A stretch of DNA of 64,000 bases from Alphaproteobacteria bacterium (GTDB lineage Bacteria > Pseudomonadota > Alphaproteobacteria > Micavibrionales > Micavibrionaceae), in assembly GCA_030424975.1 (NCBI GenBank), contig JAUHVY010000002.1, forward strand, positions 682,001 through 746,000, given 5' to 3'. How positions within the stretch are numbered: the stretch's first letter is position 1; each line of letters begins with the position of its first letter. Under the pieces are notes generated by a model. The model made no database searches and had not been told where the DNA came from. It worked only from the letters and a program-made list of their open reading frames with translations. Of this stretch, positions 1-9,319 are shown one piece after another. The position numbers and the translations under genes are program-made.

Positions 1-1
1 A

Positions 2-1393
2 CAATTCCGCGCAAGATTAGCAAGTGAGGAGGATGCGAATTTACGTGCGGCCATCTCAAATGCTTGGGGAACATACGTTACGACAGAATCTTACAGTGAA
101 ATGAATGCGATTGTTTTGGCGCGCGGTTGGGGCGGCGCCGGTATTTGGTATAACAAAATTGCCGAAATTAACAGCGCGTGGATGGATGGCGTAAGCGGTA
201 TTCCGACGATGGATAAGTTCCCGTTGATCATGGAACAGATCAGAGAGTGGAAACTTCAGCACAACGAAAATATTGAAGGTTTGAAAGCATATGACCCGAC
301 ATTGCAAGCCGGTTCAGCTGAAGAATCTTCGAAACAATTCGAAGTGGCTTTGGGTAGCCAAGAGTTAGTTAAGATTGGTGAAGCATTGGCAGATATGTTC
401 GCTTTCTGGACTGAGAACTCAGAAGATGCACTGAATATGACGCGTTCTAATTTCGGGGACGTATTCCGAAGCGGTGCGCAAATGTTGCTTGGTACAACAG
501 GTTTGCTATCTATTCGTTCTTCCAATGCGTTCTTGCATCCGTTGGCGCAGCTTGTTGCCGTTGGTAAGGGGCTTGTAAACTCTGCTGTTGTCAATATGGC
601 TGGGGCGACGGCATCGGCCTTTATGGGCGGTATGTTTGAGGCATTGGGTAAACAGTATTCTTTCCAAAAGGGTATTAGTGATGCGGCAAGTTCGGTATTC
701 TTTGCGATGGCGTTTATGGGGCTGACTGCAGGCTTTGTATTATTCTACGTTTTACCGTTCCTGCCGTTTGTATATTTCTATTTTGCGGTTGGTTCTTGGT
801 TAAAGGCAATTTTTGAAGCAATGGTTGGTGTTCCTTTATGGGCTCTTGCGCACCTTCGTATTGACGGTGAAGGTTTGCCGGGGGATGCTGCACAAAACGG
901 ATATTTCCTTATTTTAGAAATTTTCATCAGACCGATCTTAACCGTATTTGGTTTGGTTGCAGCGATCACAATTTTTGCGGCTCAGGTCAGAATATTGAAC
1001 TTAATTTGGGATTTGGTGGCTGCGAACATGTCAGGTTATACACCGCGTGAGGATATTCTCGGACAAAATTACACGGCTGATTCATATTTCAGAAGAGATA
1101 TTGCCGATGAGTTCTTCTTTACGGTGATCTATACAATCGTTGTTTATATGCTTGCTTTGGCATCATTTAAACTGATTGATAAAATTCCTGATAATATTTT
1201 GAGATGGGCAGGTGCCGGTGTGTCATCATTCGGTGATATGGATAATGACCATGCAGACAGCTTGTCCAGATATGCTGCTTATGGTGGTATGACCGTTGGT
1301 AACCAGGCCGCAAGTGCGACTGTTGATCTGTCACGCGGTATGGGTGGCATGGCCGGTGGTGAAATCGCGAAATTTAACCAATCTCCTCCTTAG
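2..1393 (+). CDS. DotA/TraY-family membrane protein, copy 1 (5' truncated by window edge)
   Basis: This is the C-terminal 463 codons of a large polytopic inner-membrane protein; the frame is open from base 2, so the start lies outside the window. It shares with the next two genes a GW(G/A)xAG(I/L)WYN block (here about residues 45-55 of the visible part), an HPLA block, and a hydrophobic core with PFLPF, an FEAMVGVPLWALAH stretch and a final segment ending in IPxNILRW. This pattern fits the DotA/TraY family, the inner-membrane channel component of IVB (Dot/Icm, IncI) systems. Family assignment comes from motif memory, not a search. It ends 71 bases before the second copy and probably belongs to the same transcript. 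The substrate is unknown. Confidence 0.8.
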   Translation, partial: QFRARLASEEDANLRAAISNAWGTYVTTESYSEMNAIVLARGWGGAGIWYNKIAEINSAWMDGVSGIPTMDKFPLIMEQIREWKLQHNENIEGLKAYDPTLQAGSAEESSKQFEVALGSQELVKIGEALADMFAFWTENSEDALNMTRSNFGDVFRSGAQMLLGTTGLLSIRSSNAFLHPLAQLVAVGKGLVNSAVVNMAGATASAFMGGMFEALGKQYSFQKGISDAASSVFFAMAFMGLTAGFVLFYVLPFLPFVYFYFAVGSWLKAIFEAMVGVPLWALAHLRIDGEGLPGDAAQNGYFLILEIFIRPILTVFGLVAAITIFAAQVRILNLIWDLVAANMSGYTPREDILGQNYTADSYFRRDIADEFFFTVIYTIVVYMLALASFKLIDKIPDNILRWAGAGVSSFGDMDNDHADSLSRYAAYGGMTVGNQAASATVDLSRGMGGMAGGEIAKFNQSPP

Positions 1394-1464
1394 GGAAATT
1401 AACAGGCTAAAGAGCCGGAAATGAAAATGTAATGACAAGGATTTGTTCAGAGGGTAAATAAAAT

Positions 1465-4371
1465 ATGCTTGGCTATTTTACAACAAAACAGGTTGCACGA
1501 TATGTGCTTTTGCCGGAATTGATGGGCAGAACGAAACAGCTGATAACAGGCGGTTTTGGTTTTGTTCCGTTTTTTATTGCGACTGTTTACCAAATGGTTG
1601 GTCTTCTGCCGCGTAATCACCCTTATTTGATGCAACATAATATTGGTCGTTTCGGAATTCATCATGTTGTCGGCGAAGCAGCGCGTAATGTTAAGTTCAG
1701 TTTGAAACACATTGATCAGGTCCTGATGTTTTTCGCCGTTATGGCCGGGATTATCATATTCTTTATGCAATTTTTAGCATTTGCTTGTTTCATAGCATTT
1801 CAACCTGCTGCTGCTATGCCTACGAACTGGTTAGGTTTTTTTGTCGTTGCAGCGCCAGAGCAGGACATCGCTTATATGATGTTAGATATGGTGTTCGGTG
1901 TTCCGTTGCCCGGTGGGTCCGGTGCCGGATATTCGGGCGGTTTCTTCCAATCATGTATCAGTATGGCAACACCGTGTCAGGATAACTTTGGCGTTGCGGT
2001 TCCGGGGATGACGTCTACGGCCTTAACGGGGGTTCCTGTTGCTCAGTTCTCTCCGTTGGCACCACAAGCATATCAGGCATTCCCGTTTGCTTATCATGAT
2101 GGTTTGCACCGCTTGTTCTCTGTTTACAGTAACGGTTTGTTGGTGATCGCTGTCGGTATTACCGCTTATTTCATGGTGACTGTGGTTGCAGAAACAGCAC
2201 AGAGCGGTACGCCTTTCGGTAAACGTTTTAATAAAATATGGGCGCCGGTGCGTATCGTTGTCGCATTTGGTCTTTTGATCCCGCTGACTGTCGGTTTGAA
2301 TTCATCACAATATTTGGTTTTATACGCTGCAAAATACGGTTCTGCGTTTGCGACAAATGGTTGGAATTACTTTAATACAACGCTTACCACGGCTTACCTT
2401 GGCGATGACGGACAGCGATTGGTGGCATATCCGAATTCACCTGAGCTAATTGAGCTATCCAAATTTTTGTTCGTTTCAAAAGTATGTAAGCATATTTTTG
2501 ATTTCTATGAAGCTGAACGTTTGGGGGTTGCTGTAGGATCATTGACCCCTGCGCAAGAAGTGCGTGCTTATGCTCTTGGTTTCCCGCAAGACAGCCCTGC
2601 CAGAGCTATGGATATTGATGGTACCGGATACAATGCTTTTAACGATCACGTTTTTAATGATCTTGGTGGCGGGCGATTAGATACCAATTATGGAACGATT
2701 GTATTTGGTGTACAGGATCAGGCACGTTTCTCTGATCAGCCGGGGTTTGTTAAACCGGTATGCGGGCAGTTGAAATTCTTATTTACTGATCCGCGCTATT
2801 CAACATTAGTTGCTGCTGCTTATGGTAACAATGACACACCTACACCGGCTTCTGACCATTTGCAACGTGCATATTATAAAGTTATTCAGGATTTTTGGAC
2901 AGATACGGGTTGGAACGGCGTTGTTGGTGACGGCCCGACGCACCCTGCGCAGGCGACGGGTTCACACAACCGTCATAAATTTTATACGAAGGCTATTATT
3001 CCTCAGGCGACAGCGGGGTATGGAACGGTCGCAACGGATACTGATGTTGACGGTACGTTTGCCTCCAATATTCAGGCGAATATGAAAACAATCGTCTCCA
3101 ATAGTGTTGCTACGGCGGTTACGCAACAGGTCGCGACCCCTGTTTGGGGGAATGCGGGTGGCGCTGATAAGGCATATGATATTGGCAGCAAGGGCTGGGC
3201 TGCGGCCGGTATTTGGTATAACCGTATCGCTGAAATGAATGGTGTTCTGGTGGCTGCTGTATACGGGATGCCGCGTATTGAAAAATACCCGCTTACAATG
3301 GAAAAGGTTGCGGAGTTAAAAACAAAAATGGACTCCTCTATTCAGGCGGGCGATCAGTATAAGTGTGAAGTTTCAGGTGTTGATGATGTTTCAAACTTAC
3401 TTGATGCGGCTAAGGGTTCGGAATTTGCTTGTGCCCTATATAAGGCATATGACTCATGGTCTACGGCATCCGAAGGTAATCTACCCGTAGATAAAAGCGG
3501 AAACCCGATTTTGGCCGCGATTAAGTCTATATTAGGTTTGAATGGTCTTTATCAAATGCGTGAAAATCCTTCAACACATCCGCTTGCTATGTTATCTGCA
3601 GTGGGTCGTTCGTTGGTTGAGAGCTCTATTAACACGTTAACTATCTCAGGATTATCAACGATTTTCGCATTCTTAAAGGGTGGTGATAATACATTGGCAA
3701 CCATATCAAGCTTCCTTGTTATGATTTCGATGCTTGGTTTGACGGTTGGTTTTGTCCTGTTCTATGTCGTTCCGTTCTTGCCGTTTATTTATTACTTCTT
3801 TGCCGTTGGTGGCTGGGTAAAGGGGATTTTCGAGGCTATGGTCGGAGCACCGCTTTGGGCGCTTGCACATATCCGTATTGATGGTAACGGTCTGCCCGGG
3901 AATGCTGCACTGAATGGATATTTTTTGATATTCGAAGTGTTCTTACGCCCGATTTTGATTGTATTTGGTTTGCTGGCAAGTATTTCGACATATTCCGCGT
4001 TGGTGAATGTATTGAATAACGTCTTTACATTGGTTACAGAAAACGTTGGTGGTTATGATATTGAATCAGAATTAATTGCGCCGCGTGGTACCATTTCGTA
4101 TATGCGTTCATCCATCGACCAGTTCTTCTTTACGGTAATTTACGCAATTATTGTTTATATGCTTGGTATGGCTTCGTTTAAATTGATTGATATGATCCCG
4201 AATAATATCCTGAGATGGATGGGGCAGAGTGTTGCAACATTCGGAGATCAGCGCGAAGATCCTGCACAAGGTCTGGTGTCTAAGTCTGCTGCCGGTTCAC
4301 AACAAGTATTGTCTAAACTTGGTGGTGGTATGCAAGGTATGACAAAAGCTATGGCCAGTGAAAGAGGCTAG
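1465..4371 (+). CDS. DotA/TraY-family membrane protein, copy 2
   Basis: This is a complete 968-residue polytopic protein. The N-terminal part (residues 1-110) carries an RYVLLPELMGR stretch and the first membrane segment. A second membrane pair lies near residues 225-290, followed by a long extracytoplasmic region (about 300-580) containing cysteines. The C-terminal half repeats the channel core of the first gene: GWAAAGIWYN, HPLAMLSAVG, PFLPFIYYFFAVGGW, FEAMVGAPLWALAHIRIDG and an FFFTVIYAIIVYM segment. DotA of Legionella and TraY of R64 are about 1000 residues and have this organisation. An A/G-rich stretch precedes the ATG. It is the central member of a three-gene tandem array and is probably a structural channel protein; paralogue-specific roles cannot be read from the sequence. 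Confidence 0.82.
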   Translation: MLGYFTTKQVARYVLLPELMGRTKQLITGGFGFVPFFIATVYQMVGLLPRNHPYLMQHNIGRFGIHHVVGEAARNVKFSLKHIDQVLMFFAVMAGIIIFFMQFLAFACFIAFQPAAAMPTNWLGFFVVAAPEQDIAYMMLDMVFGVPLPGGSGAGYSGGFFQSCISMATPCQDNFGVAVPGMTSTALTGVPVAQFSPLAPQAYQAFPFAYHDGLHRLFSVYSNGLLVIAVGITAYFMVTVVAETAQSGTPFGKRFNKIWAPVRIVVAFGLLIPLTVGLNSSQYLVLYAAKYGSAFATNGWNYFNTTLTTAYLGDDGQRLVAYPNSPELIELSKFLFVSKVCKHIFDFYEAERLGVAVGSLTPAQEVRAYALGFPQDSPARAMDIDGTGYNAFNDHVFNDLGGGRLDTNYGTIVFGVQDQARFSDQPGFVKPVCGQLKFLFTDPRYSTLVAAAYGNNDTPTPASDHLQRAYYKVIQDFWTDTGWNGVVGDGPTHPAQATGSHNRHKFYTKAIIPQATAGYGTVATDTDVDGTFASNIQANMKTIVSNSVATAVTQQVATPVWGNAGGADKAYDIGSKGWAAAGIWYNRIAEMNGVLVAAVYGMPRIEKYPLTMEKVAELKTKMDSSIQAGDQYKCEVSGVDDVSNLLDAAKGSEFACALYKAYDSWSTASEGNLPVDKSGNPILAAIKSILGLNGLYQMRENPSTHPLAMLSAVGRSLVESSINTLTISGLSTIFAFLKGGDNTLATISSFLVMISMLGLTVGFVLFYVVPFLPFIYYFFAVGGWVKGIFEAMVGAPLWALAHIRIDGNGLPGNAALNGYFLIFEVFLRPILIVFGLLASISTYSALVNVLNNVFTLVTENVGGYDIESELIAPRGTISYMRSSIDQFFFTVIYAIIVYMLGMASFKLIDMIPNNILRWMGQSVATFGDQREDPAQGLVSKSAAGSQQVLSKLGGGMQGMTKAMASERG

Positions 4372-4411
4372 TTGAGAATCTAACGGTATAATTTGGAAGT
4401 GTAAGAGTAGA

Positions 4412-7400
4412 ATGGCATCATCAAGCTCAAAATTTGTTAGATACAGTGTAATGCCGGGTATTTTGCCCCGGGTTAAGTCTTTGTTCGAGTCCGGTTTTGC
4501 GCTTGTCGCTAATTTGATTGCGGTCATTTATTATAACGTTGGTATATTGCCTGCTAATCATCAGTATCTTGATCCTAAAAATTATGGTCGTTATGGCGTA
4601 CGACATGTGATTGCAGAAGCAGCGAACAGAATTGAATTTAACAGAGACAATATAGATAAGGTTGTCATTTTCATGATTATTCTAATGGGAATGGTCTTGC
4701 TTATGGCACAGTTTGTATTATTTGCATTGACCCTGTTTTCATTTAATCCTGCGATGGCCTCTACATGGTATAATGTATTTGTAAATACACCTGCACCGCA
4801 TTCTTCTTATGATGATATTGCCTTTATGGCACTGGAAAGTGTATTTGGGGTCAGGCAGTATTCCGGCTCCGGCTCGACTTTGGGCTTTTTCAATTCATGC
4901 GTATCGAATACGGGCGTTTACTGTACGGACTACTGGGGGGCTCAAATGGAATTCGGCGCTTTGCCGGCTGCTGCTCCTTACCCGTCGCCGTTCCATTCAG
5001 CGTTGCACCAAATGTTTCGGTTTTACTCAGGCGGTATCGCGTTCTTAGCAATGGTGGTTATTCTCTATCATGTTGTTGCAATTGTTGGTGAAACAATTGC
5101 AACGGGCACGCCATTTGGTCAACGCATGAACCGTGCATGGTTTATTCCTCGTTTGATTGTGTTTTTTGCGTTAATTGCACCTGTAAGTACATCGGGTAAT
5201 AATGATGGTATTAGTGTTGGGCAGATGTTTGTTTTTGCGGCCGCTAAATTCGGTTCAAACATGGCAACAAACGCGTGGCTGGATTATGTGTCTATCGCTG
5301 CGAGACCTGTTGCAGGCGGTAATGTTATGCCTGACATGTTTGGTGCACAATCGACACCGCAATGGCGTAGTTTCGTTGCACGACCGAATGTACCTGAGGT
5401 TGGTGAATTGACGCAATTTATGCATATCGTCAGAATGTGTATGTTCGCAGAAAGAATTGTGAATAATATGAAGATCAGGCCTTATGCTGTGCGTGAGCAC
5501 AGTACGGACACGAGCCCCGTGTCGTATCCCGGCTCAGGGGGCTCTGAAACGTATGCGGAAATGGGCGGTTTTACAGAGGATGCGTTGGAGCTTTTCAATG
5601 GTGAAACTTTCGAGGAGGTCGTACGTTTTTCAAGGTTTGATGATGTGATTATTCGTTTTGGTCACTATAACCCACCGGAGACTACATCATACGGCTCGAC
5701 GCTGACCGAAGCGTATGATCCCGATAACCCGCCCGGGGCATATGACGATGAATTAGGGTATGTTGATCCCGTGTGCGGTGAAATTCAGATGCATATCATG
5801 TCTGTTGATATGTTTGTGATTGGCGGACCTGTTTTTGGTATTCAGCAGAACTATTACGACTCTTTGCGAGAGTATATTTTACAGGATATGACAATCGATA
5901 CGACCGCATATTGTATGCTTCAGGCGATTTTACCGTATCACCAAGATAACGTATGTGTTGATGAAAACTATACGACTGATGATGAGTTTCCTGTTGGCTC
6001 TAACCACTTTCAAAGATCACCGGACACAAAGTGGCTGACTGCCGATGCGGCGCGCGCGGTGATTGAAAGATATAACTCTAAAAACAAGTTTTATCTTGTT
6101 GGTGAAACCACCAATGACGGTACTTATAACTATGATATTAATGAAGATATGTTTGCCAGCCCGTCTTCACCATATTCTGTGATGGCATATTATGATAACG
6201 TTGGTTATCCAAACCATTTGGTTATGAGTAATGCTATTCTGGCAAAGGGTTGGGCAGGCGCCGGGCTTTGGTATAACCAAATCGCGCAGGTAAATGGCTT
6301 TCTTACTGATGCTGTCCAAAACTATCCTCGTCCGTTCAGATACCCTAAAGTGATGGAACAAATCGCTTCGTATCACTTGTCACATGATAGCAACACGTCC
6401 TATGAGCGTCGTTTTAACCCGCGTTTGCAGAACGGTGAATTGGTGCCACTGCCAAGACCGGGCGACCAGTATATAGCCGCAGCTTTATATAGCTCTTATT
6501 CATTATGGAATAGTGCGACCGTTCAGGAAACTGTGTATAGCCGCCACTCTTCCAATGCGATTGTTGATGTTATCAATATGATGCTAGGAACATTTGGTTT
6601 GTATGATGTTGTTGATAACAAATATGTTCATCCTATGGCCTTCCTGAGTGCCCTTGGCAAAAGCATGGTTGATGCAGCGGTTATGAACATGTTCGCAGGT
6701 TTTGGTGGCCTGATTGCGCAACTTGTGCAGGATGATTTTGTTAAAAGCTTGGGGTCTGTTATCTCATCATTTGCTTTTAAATTCGGAATGATTGGTTTAT
6801 CCATCGGCTTTATTTTGTATTATATTTTGCCTCTGATGCCTTTTATATACTTCTTCTTCGCATTTTGCGGTTGGGTAAAGAGTATATTTGAAGCCATCGT
6901 TGCCATTCCACTATGGGCATTGGCACATATTAAAATGGATGGTGAAGGGCTTCCGGGACCGTGGGCAACGAACGGATACTTCCTCTTATTTGAGATATTC
7001 TTACGGCCAATATTAATTATCGCTGGCTTTGTAGCGAGTGTAACCATGTTTACCGCTTTGGTGGATGTGTTTAATACCAACTTCTCACTTATTGCGATCA
7101 ATGCAGCAGGTTTTGATGTTGAAAAAGCATTATTCCCGGGAGATGGCCCTACACCGATGCCGGCAGCAGCAGGGGAAGTCTTGTTAAGAAACCCGGGCGG
7201 ATCGATTGTTGATTATTGGCGCGGCAGTATTGATGAATTCTTCTTTACCGCAATTTATATTATCATCGTATACATGATCGGCTTGTCTTGTTTCAAATTG
7301 GTGGATCAGATACCGAACAACATTATTCGTTGGATGGGGGCAACTGTAAGTACATTCCACGAGCAAGCGGGTGATCCTGCGGGTGAGCTAACAAGCAAGG

Positions 7401-7525
7401 TGTTCCGTGGATCACAGATGACGAACGCCCAAATTAGCGGCTTCTTAGATCGTTTGCGTGGTCGTCCGGGTGGTGATGCTGTTACGAATACTATGATTGC
7501 CGGTGCTGCGACAGGTGGTAAGTAA
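4412..7525 (+). CDS. DotA/TraY-family membrane protein, copy 3
   Basis: This 1037-residue protein parallels copy 2 from end to end: RYSVMPGILPR near the N terminus, first membrane segments about residues 85-110, a large exported loop with several Cys (about 120-200 and 390-560), then GWAGAGLWYN, HPMAFLSALGK, PLMPFIYFFFAFCGW, FEAIVAIPLWALAHIKMDGEGLPG and a last FFFTAIYIIIVYM segment. It starts 40 bases after copy 2 and is followed by a strong terminator, so it probably closes the operon. The exported loop differs strongly from copy 2 while the membrane core is conserved, as expected if the three proteins form a hetero-oligomer or handle different partners. That functional reading is inference. 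Confidence 0.82.
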   Translation: MASSSSKFVRYSVMPGILPRVKSLFESGFALVANLIAVIYYNVGILPANHQYLDPKNYGRYGVRHVIAEAANRIEFNRDNIDKVVIFMIILMGMVLLMAQFVLFALTLFSFNPAMASTWYNVFVNTPAPHSSYDDIAFMALESVFGVRQYSGSGSTLGFFNSCVSNTGVYCTDYWGAQMEFGALPAAAPYPSPFHSALHQMFRFYSGGIAFLAMVVILYHVVAIVGETIATGTPFGQRMNRAWFIPRLIVFFALIAPVSTSGNNDGISVGQMFVFAAAKFGSNMATNAWLDYVSIAARPVAGGNVMPDMFGAQSTPQWRSFVARPNVPEVGELTQFMHIVRMCMFAERIVNNMKIRPYAVREHSTDTSPVSYPGSGGSETYAEMGGFTEDALELFNGETFEEVVRFSRFDDVIIRFGHYNPPETTSYGSTLTEAYDPDNPPGAYDDELGYVDPVCGEIQMHIMSVDMFVIGGPVFGIQQNYYDSLREYILQDMTIDTTAYCMLQAILPYHQDNVCVDENYTTDDEFPVGSNHFQRSPDTKWLTADAARAVIERYNSKNKFYLVGETTNDGTYNYDINEDMFASPSSPYSVMAYYDNVGYPNHLVMSNAILAKGWAGAGLWYNQIAQVNGFLTDAVQNYPRPFRYPKVMEQIASYHLSHDSNTSYERRFNPRLQNGELVPLPRPGDQYIAAALYSSYSLWNSATVQETVYSRHSSNAIVDVINMMLGTFGLYDVVDNKYVHPMAFLSALGKSMVDAAVMNMFAGFGGLIAQLVQDDFVKSLGSVISSFAFKFGMIGLSIGFILYYILPLMPFIYFFFAFCGWVKSIFEAIVAIPLWALAHIKMDGEGLPGPWATNGYFLLFEIFLRPILIIAGFVASVTMFTALVDVFNTNFSLIAINAAGFDVEKALFPGDGPTPMPAAAGEVLLRNPGGSIVDYWRGSIDEFFFTAIYIIIVYMIGLSCFKLVDQIPNNIIRWMGATVSTFHEQAGDPAGELTSKVFRGSQMTNAQISGFLDRLRGRPGGDAVTNTMIAGAATGGK

Positions 7526-7593
7526 CTTCTAAAGCCGTTGATGCAATTTAATTGATGTTTACTGTTTGCTTATTTTAAAAAGACAGCAACAAA

Positions 7594-7622
7594 AAGGGCA
7601 GTGTTTTACTGCCCTTATCTTT
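7594..7622. terminator. Bidirectional intrinsic terminator
   Basis: A 9-bp perfect stem (7594-7602 with 7608-7616) with loop GTTTT is followed by a T-rich run on the plus strand. The A run before it gives a T tract on the minus strand. It lies between the convergent third DotA-like gene and mlaC, so it can end both transcripts. Confidence 0.85.
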
Positions 7623-7642
7623 TTTATCTTTTATTTAAACAC

Positions 7643-8311
7643 CTATTGTTGGCTTCTCAGATGCTCCAAGAGGGCGTCAATCTTTCCGCCCCCGCGTTGT
7701 ATCACAGAAGAGAAATCAGAGCGCTGTGTGAGCGACATACTCACGCCCTCGACAATAAGGTCAATCACCTTCATGCTGCCGTCTTTCTTTTTACGTACAC
7801 GCCATTCAACGCTGATTTTTGGTCCGCTCGTAGGAACGATCACGGAGCTGACAATAGCATCAGAGTTGCCTGTATCACGTGCCGATACAATATCCAGACG
7901 TTGTCCGTCATATTCACTAAATCGGCGAGAATAGACGTTAATGATCATATTTTCGAATAATGTCATATATTCTTTTTGTTCATCTTTCGAGGCTTGCTTC
8001 CAGTTCTTGCCGAGCGCAAAACGAGCAATTGTTTTCATATCGAAATTTTTCGTCAAAAGTTTTTTAAATTCTTTCTTACGATCATCTTGCGATAGTGAGT
8101 CATCTTCAAGAAAGCTGACACCGTCATCAGCAAGCTTTGTCACAAAGGTTTTTGCTTCGTCACTGACGCTGGCAGCGCTGATTTGGATGATTTGCGGAGT
8201 GGAGTTTGTGCCATGATAATCTGCAATTGGCGTTGCACCGGCATAGCCGACATTCAGACCGATGAGGGAAACACTTCCTAGGGCTGTTAAGATAACTTTA
8301 GACACATTCAT
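7643..8311 (-). CDS. mlaC: MlaC-like periplasmic phospholipid-binding protein
   Basis: MlaC (Ttg2/toluene-tolerance family) shuttles phospholipids through the periplasm between MlaA at the outer membrane and the MlaFEDB ABC transporter, keeping the outer leaflet free of phospholipid. The 222-residue product begins with a signal peptide (about residues 1-26, ending in an AGA-type site). It contains family-type stretches: FDMKTIARFALGKNW, an FSEYDGQ segment and a V-E-W-R-V-RKKDGSMKVIDLIVEGVS region close to the C terminus. The length is normal. It lies 57 bases downstream of mlaA on the same strand; the mlaFED transporter genes are not in the window. Confidence 0.88.
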   Translation of the reverse strand: MNVSKVILTALGSVSLIGLNVGYAGATPIADYHGTNSTPQIIQISAASVSDEAKTFVTKLADDGVSFLEDDSLSQDDRKKEFKKLLTKNFDMKTIARFALGKNWKQASKDEQKEYMTLFENMIINVYSRRFSEYDGQRLDIVSARDTGNSDAIVSSVIVPTSGPKISVEWRVRKKKDGSMKVIDLIVEGVSMSLTQRSDFSSVIQRGGGKIDALLEHLRSQQ

Positions 8312-8368
8312 ACTCCATTATAACACATTGTTGTATCGTATTACACGACGACGTAGTGTTCCCTTTTG

Positions 8369-9178
8369 TTAATAATCATCGTAGTCGGGAATTTCTACAT
8401 TCTGTACATCAACGCTTTTATCAGCACTTTTATCCGCAATAAGAGATTTTCTATATTGATAATATGCACTACGCACTGCGGCATAGTAATCAAACGAACT
8501 TTTATCCAGCTCTTTTTGTGTATCCATCAGGGAGTCGCGAATATCTAAATAGTTCAGAGCAAATTTTGCGGTATATAAGTTTTCTTTGTCCTGACCGTAT
8601 GCATACCATCGCACAGGGTCTATGACAGAATCTGTTAAATAGCCACCGTAGTCACGCATAGATGACGGTCCGATAAACGGTACAACCATATAAGGTCCGT
8701 GATCAACGCCCCAAACAGCCAGTGTTTGACCAAAGTCTTCCTGTTCGTATTCAATACCCTCGTGACCGGCAATATCAATTAAACCGCCAAATCCGATTGT
8801 GGAGTTAATTGCAGTGCGCATTAAAACATTTCCTGCACCTTCCGCATCACCTTGTAAAACCTGGTTGATGAAGATAATAGGATTCGAAAGATTGCGTAGG
8901 AAATTACGCAAGCCCGTGCGTGCCGGCTTTGGTGTAACAGTGCGGTATCCCTCTAATACAGGGAAAATAACATTTTTATCGACGGCCTGGTTGAAAGACA
9001 TAACCATGCGGTTTTGTTCTTCAAACGGGTCGTTAATTTCAATGCCGCCATCAACAATTGTGTTTGATTTAAATGTTGAGCAACCACCCAAAAGCATGGT
9101 GCTGACAACACTCATCATAAGAATTTTGCCGAAACCACGGCGCTTTGGTTCACACATAGAAATTTTGTTATCGCTCAT
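8369..9178 (-). CDS. mlaA: MlaA/VacJ-like outer-membrane lipoprotein
   Basis: MlaA is the outer-membrane component of the lipid-asymmetry system and passes mislocalised phospholipids to MlaC. The product is 269 residues with an extended N-region and a lipobox LLGGC placing the lipidated Cys at residue 33. The family core follows: DPFEEQNR, FNQAVDKNV, a KPARTGLRNFLRNLSNP stretch, then IGFGGLIDIA and the MVVPFIGPSSMRDYGG motif. The C-terminal acidic tail is poorly conserved. It is probably co-transcribed with mlaC. Confidence 0.92.
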   Translation of the reverse strand: MSDNKISMCEPKRRGFGKILMMSVVSTMLLGGCSTFKSNTIVDGGIEINDPFEEQNRMVMSFNQAVDKNVIFPVLEGYRTVTPKPARTGLRNFLRNLSNPIIFINQVLQGDAEGAGNVLMRTAINSTIGFGGLIDIAGHEGIEYEQEDFGQTLAVWGVDHGPYMVVPFIGPSSMRDYGGYLTDSVIDPVRWYAYGQDKENLYTAKFALNYLDIRDSLMDTQKELDKSSFDYYAAVRSAYYQYRKSLIADKSADKSVDVQNVEIPDYDDY

Positions 9179-9319
9179 GGTTTGCGTATATCCTGCTCAT
9201 AAAATTTTGTAGATTGTGAAAGAAGAATCCCCACCAACCTCACTTTTGTAACATATGATGATTATCAATTCGTTAACTGAAACACAAGCCCCCAAAATAA
9301 ACGTGTACAACTTTTAATC

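Noticed and set aside
7566-7960. Two plus-strand frames of about 120 residues opposite mlaC
   Set aside because: Both lie antisense to mlaC, begin at the terminator and lack a ribosome-binding site.
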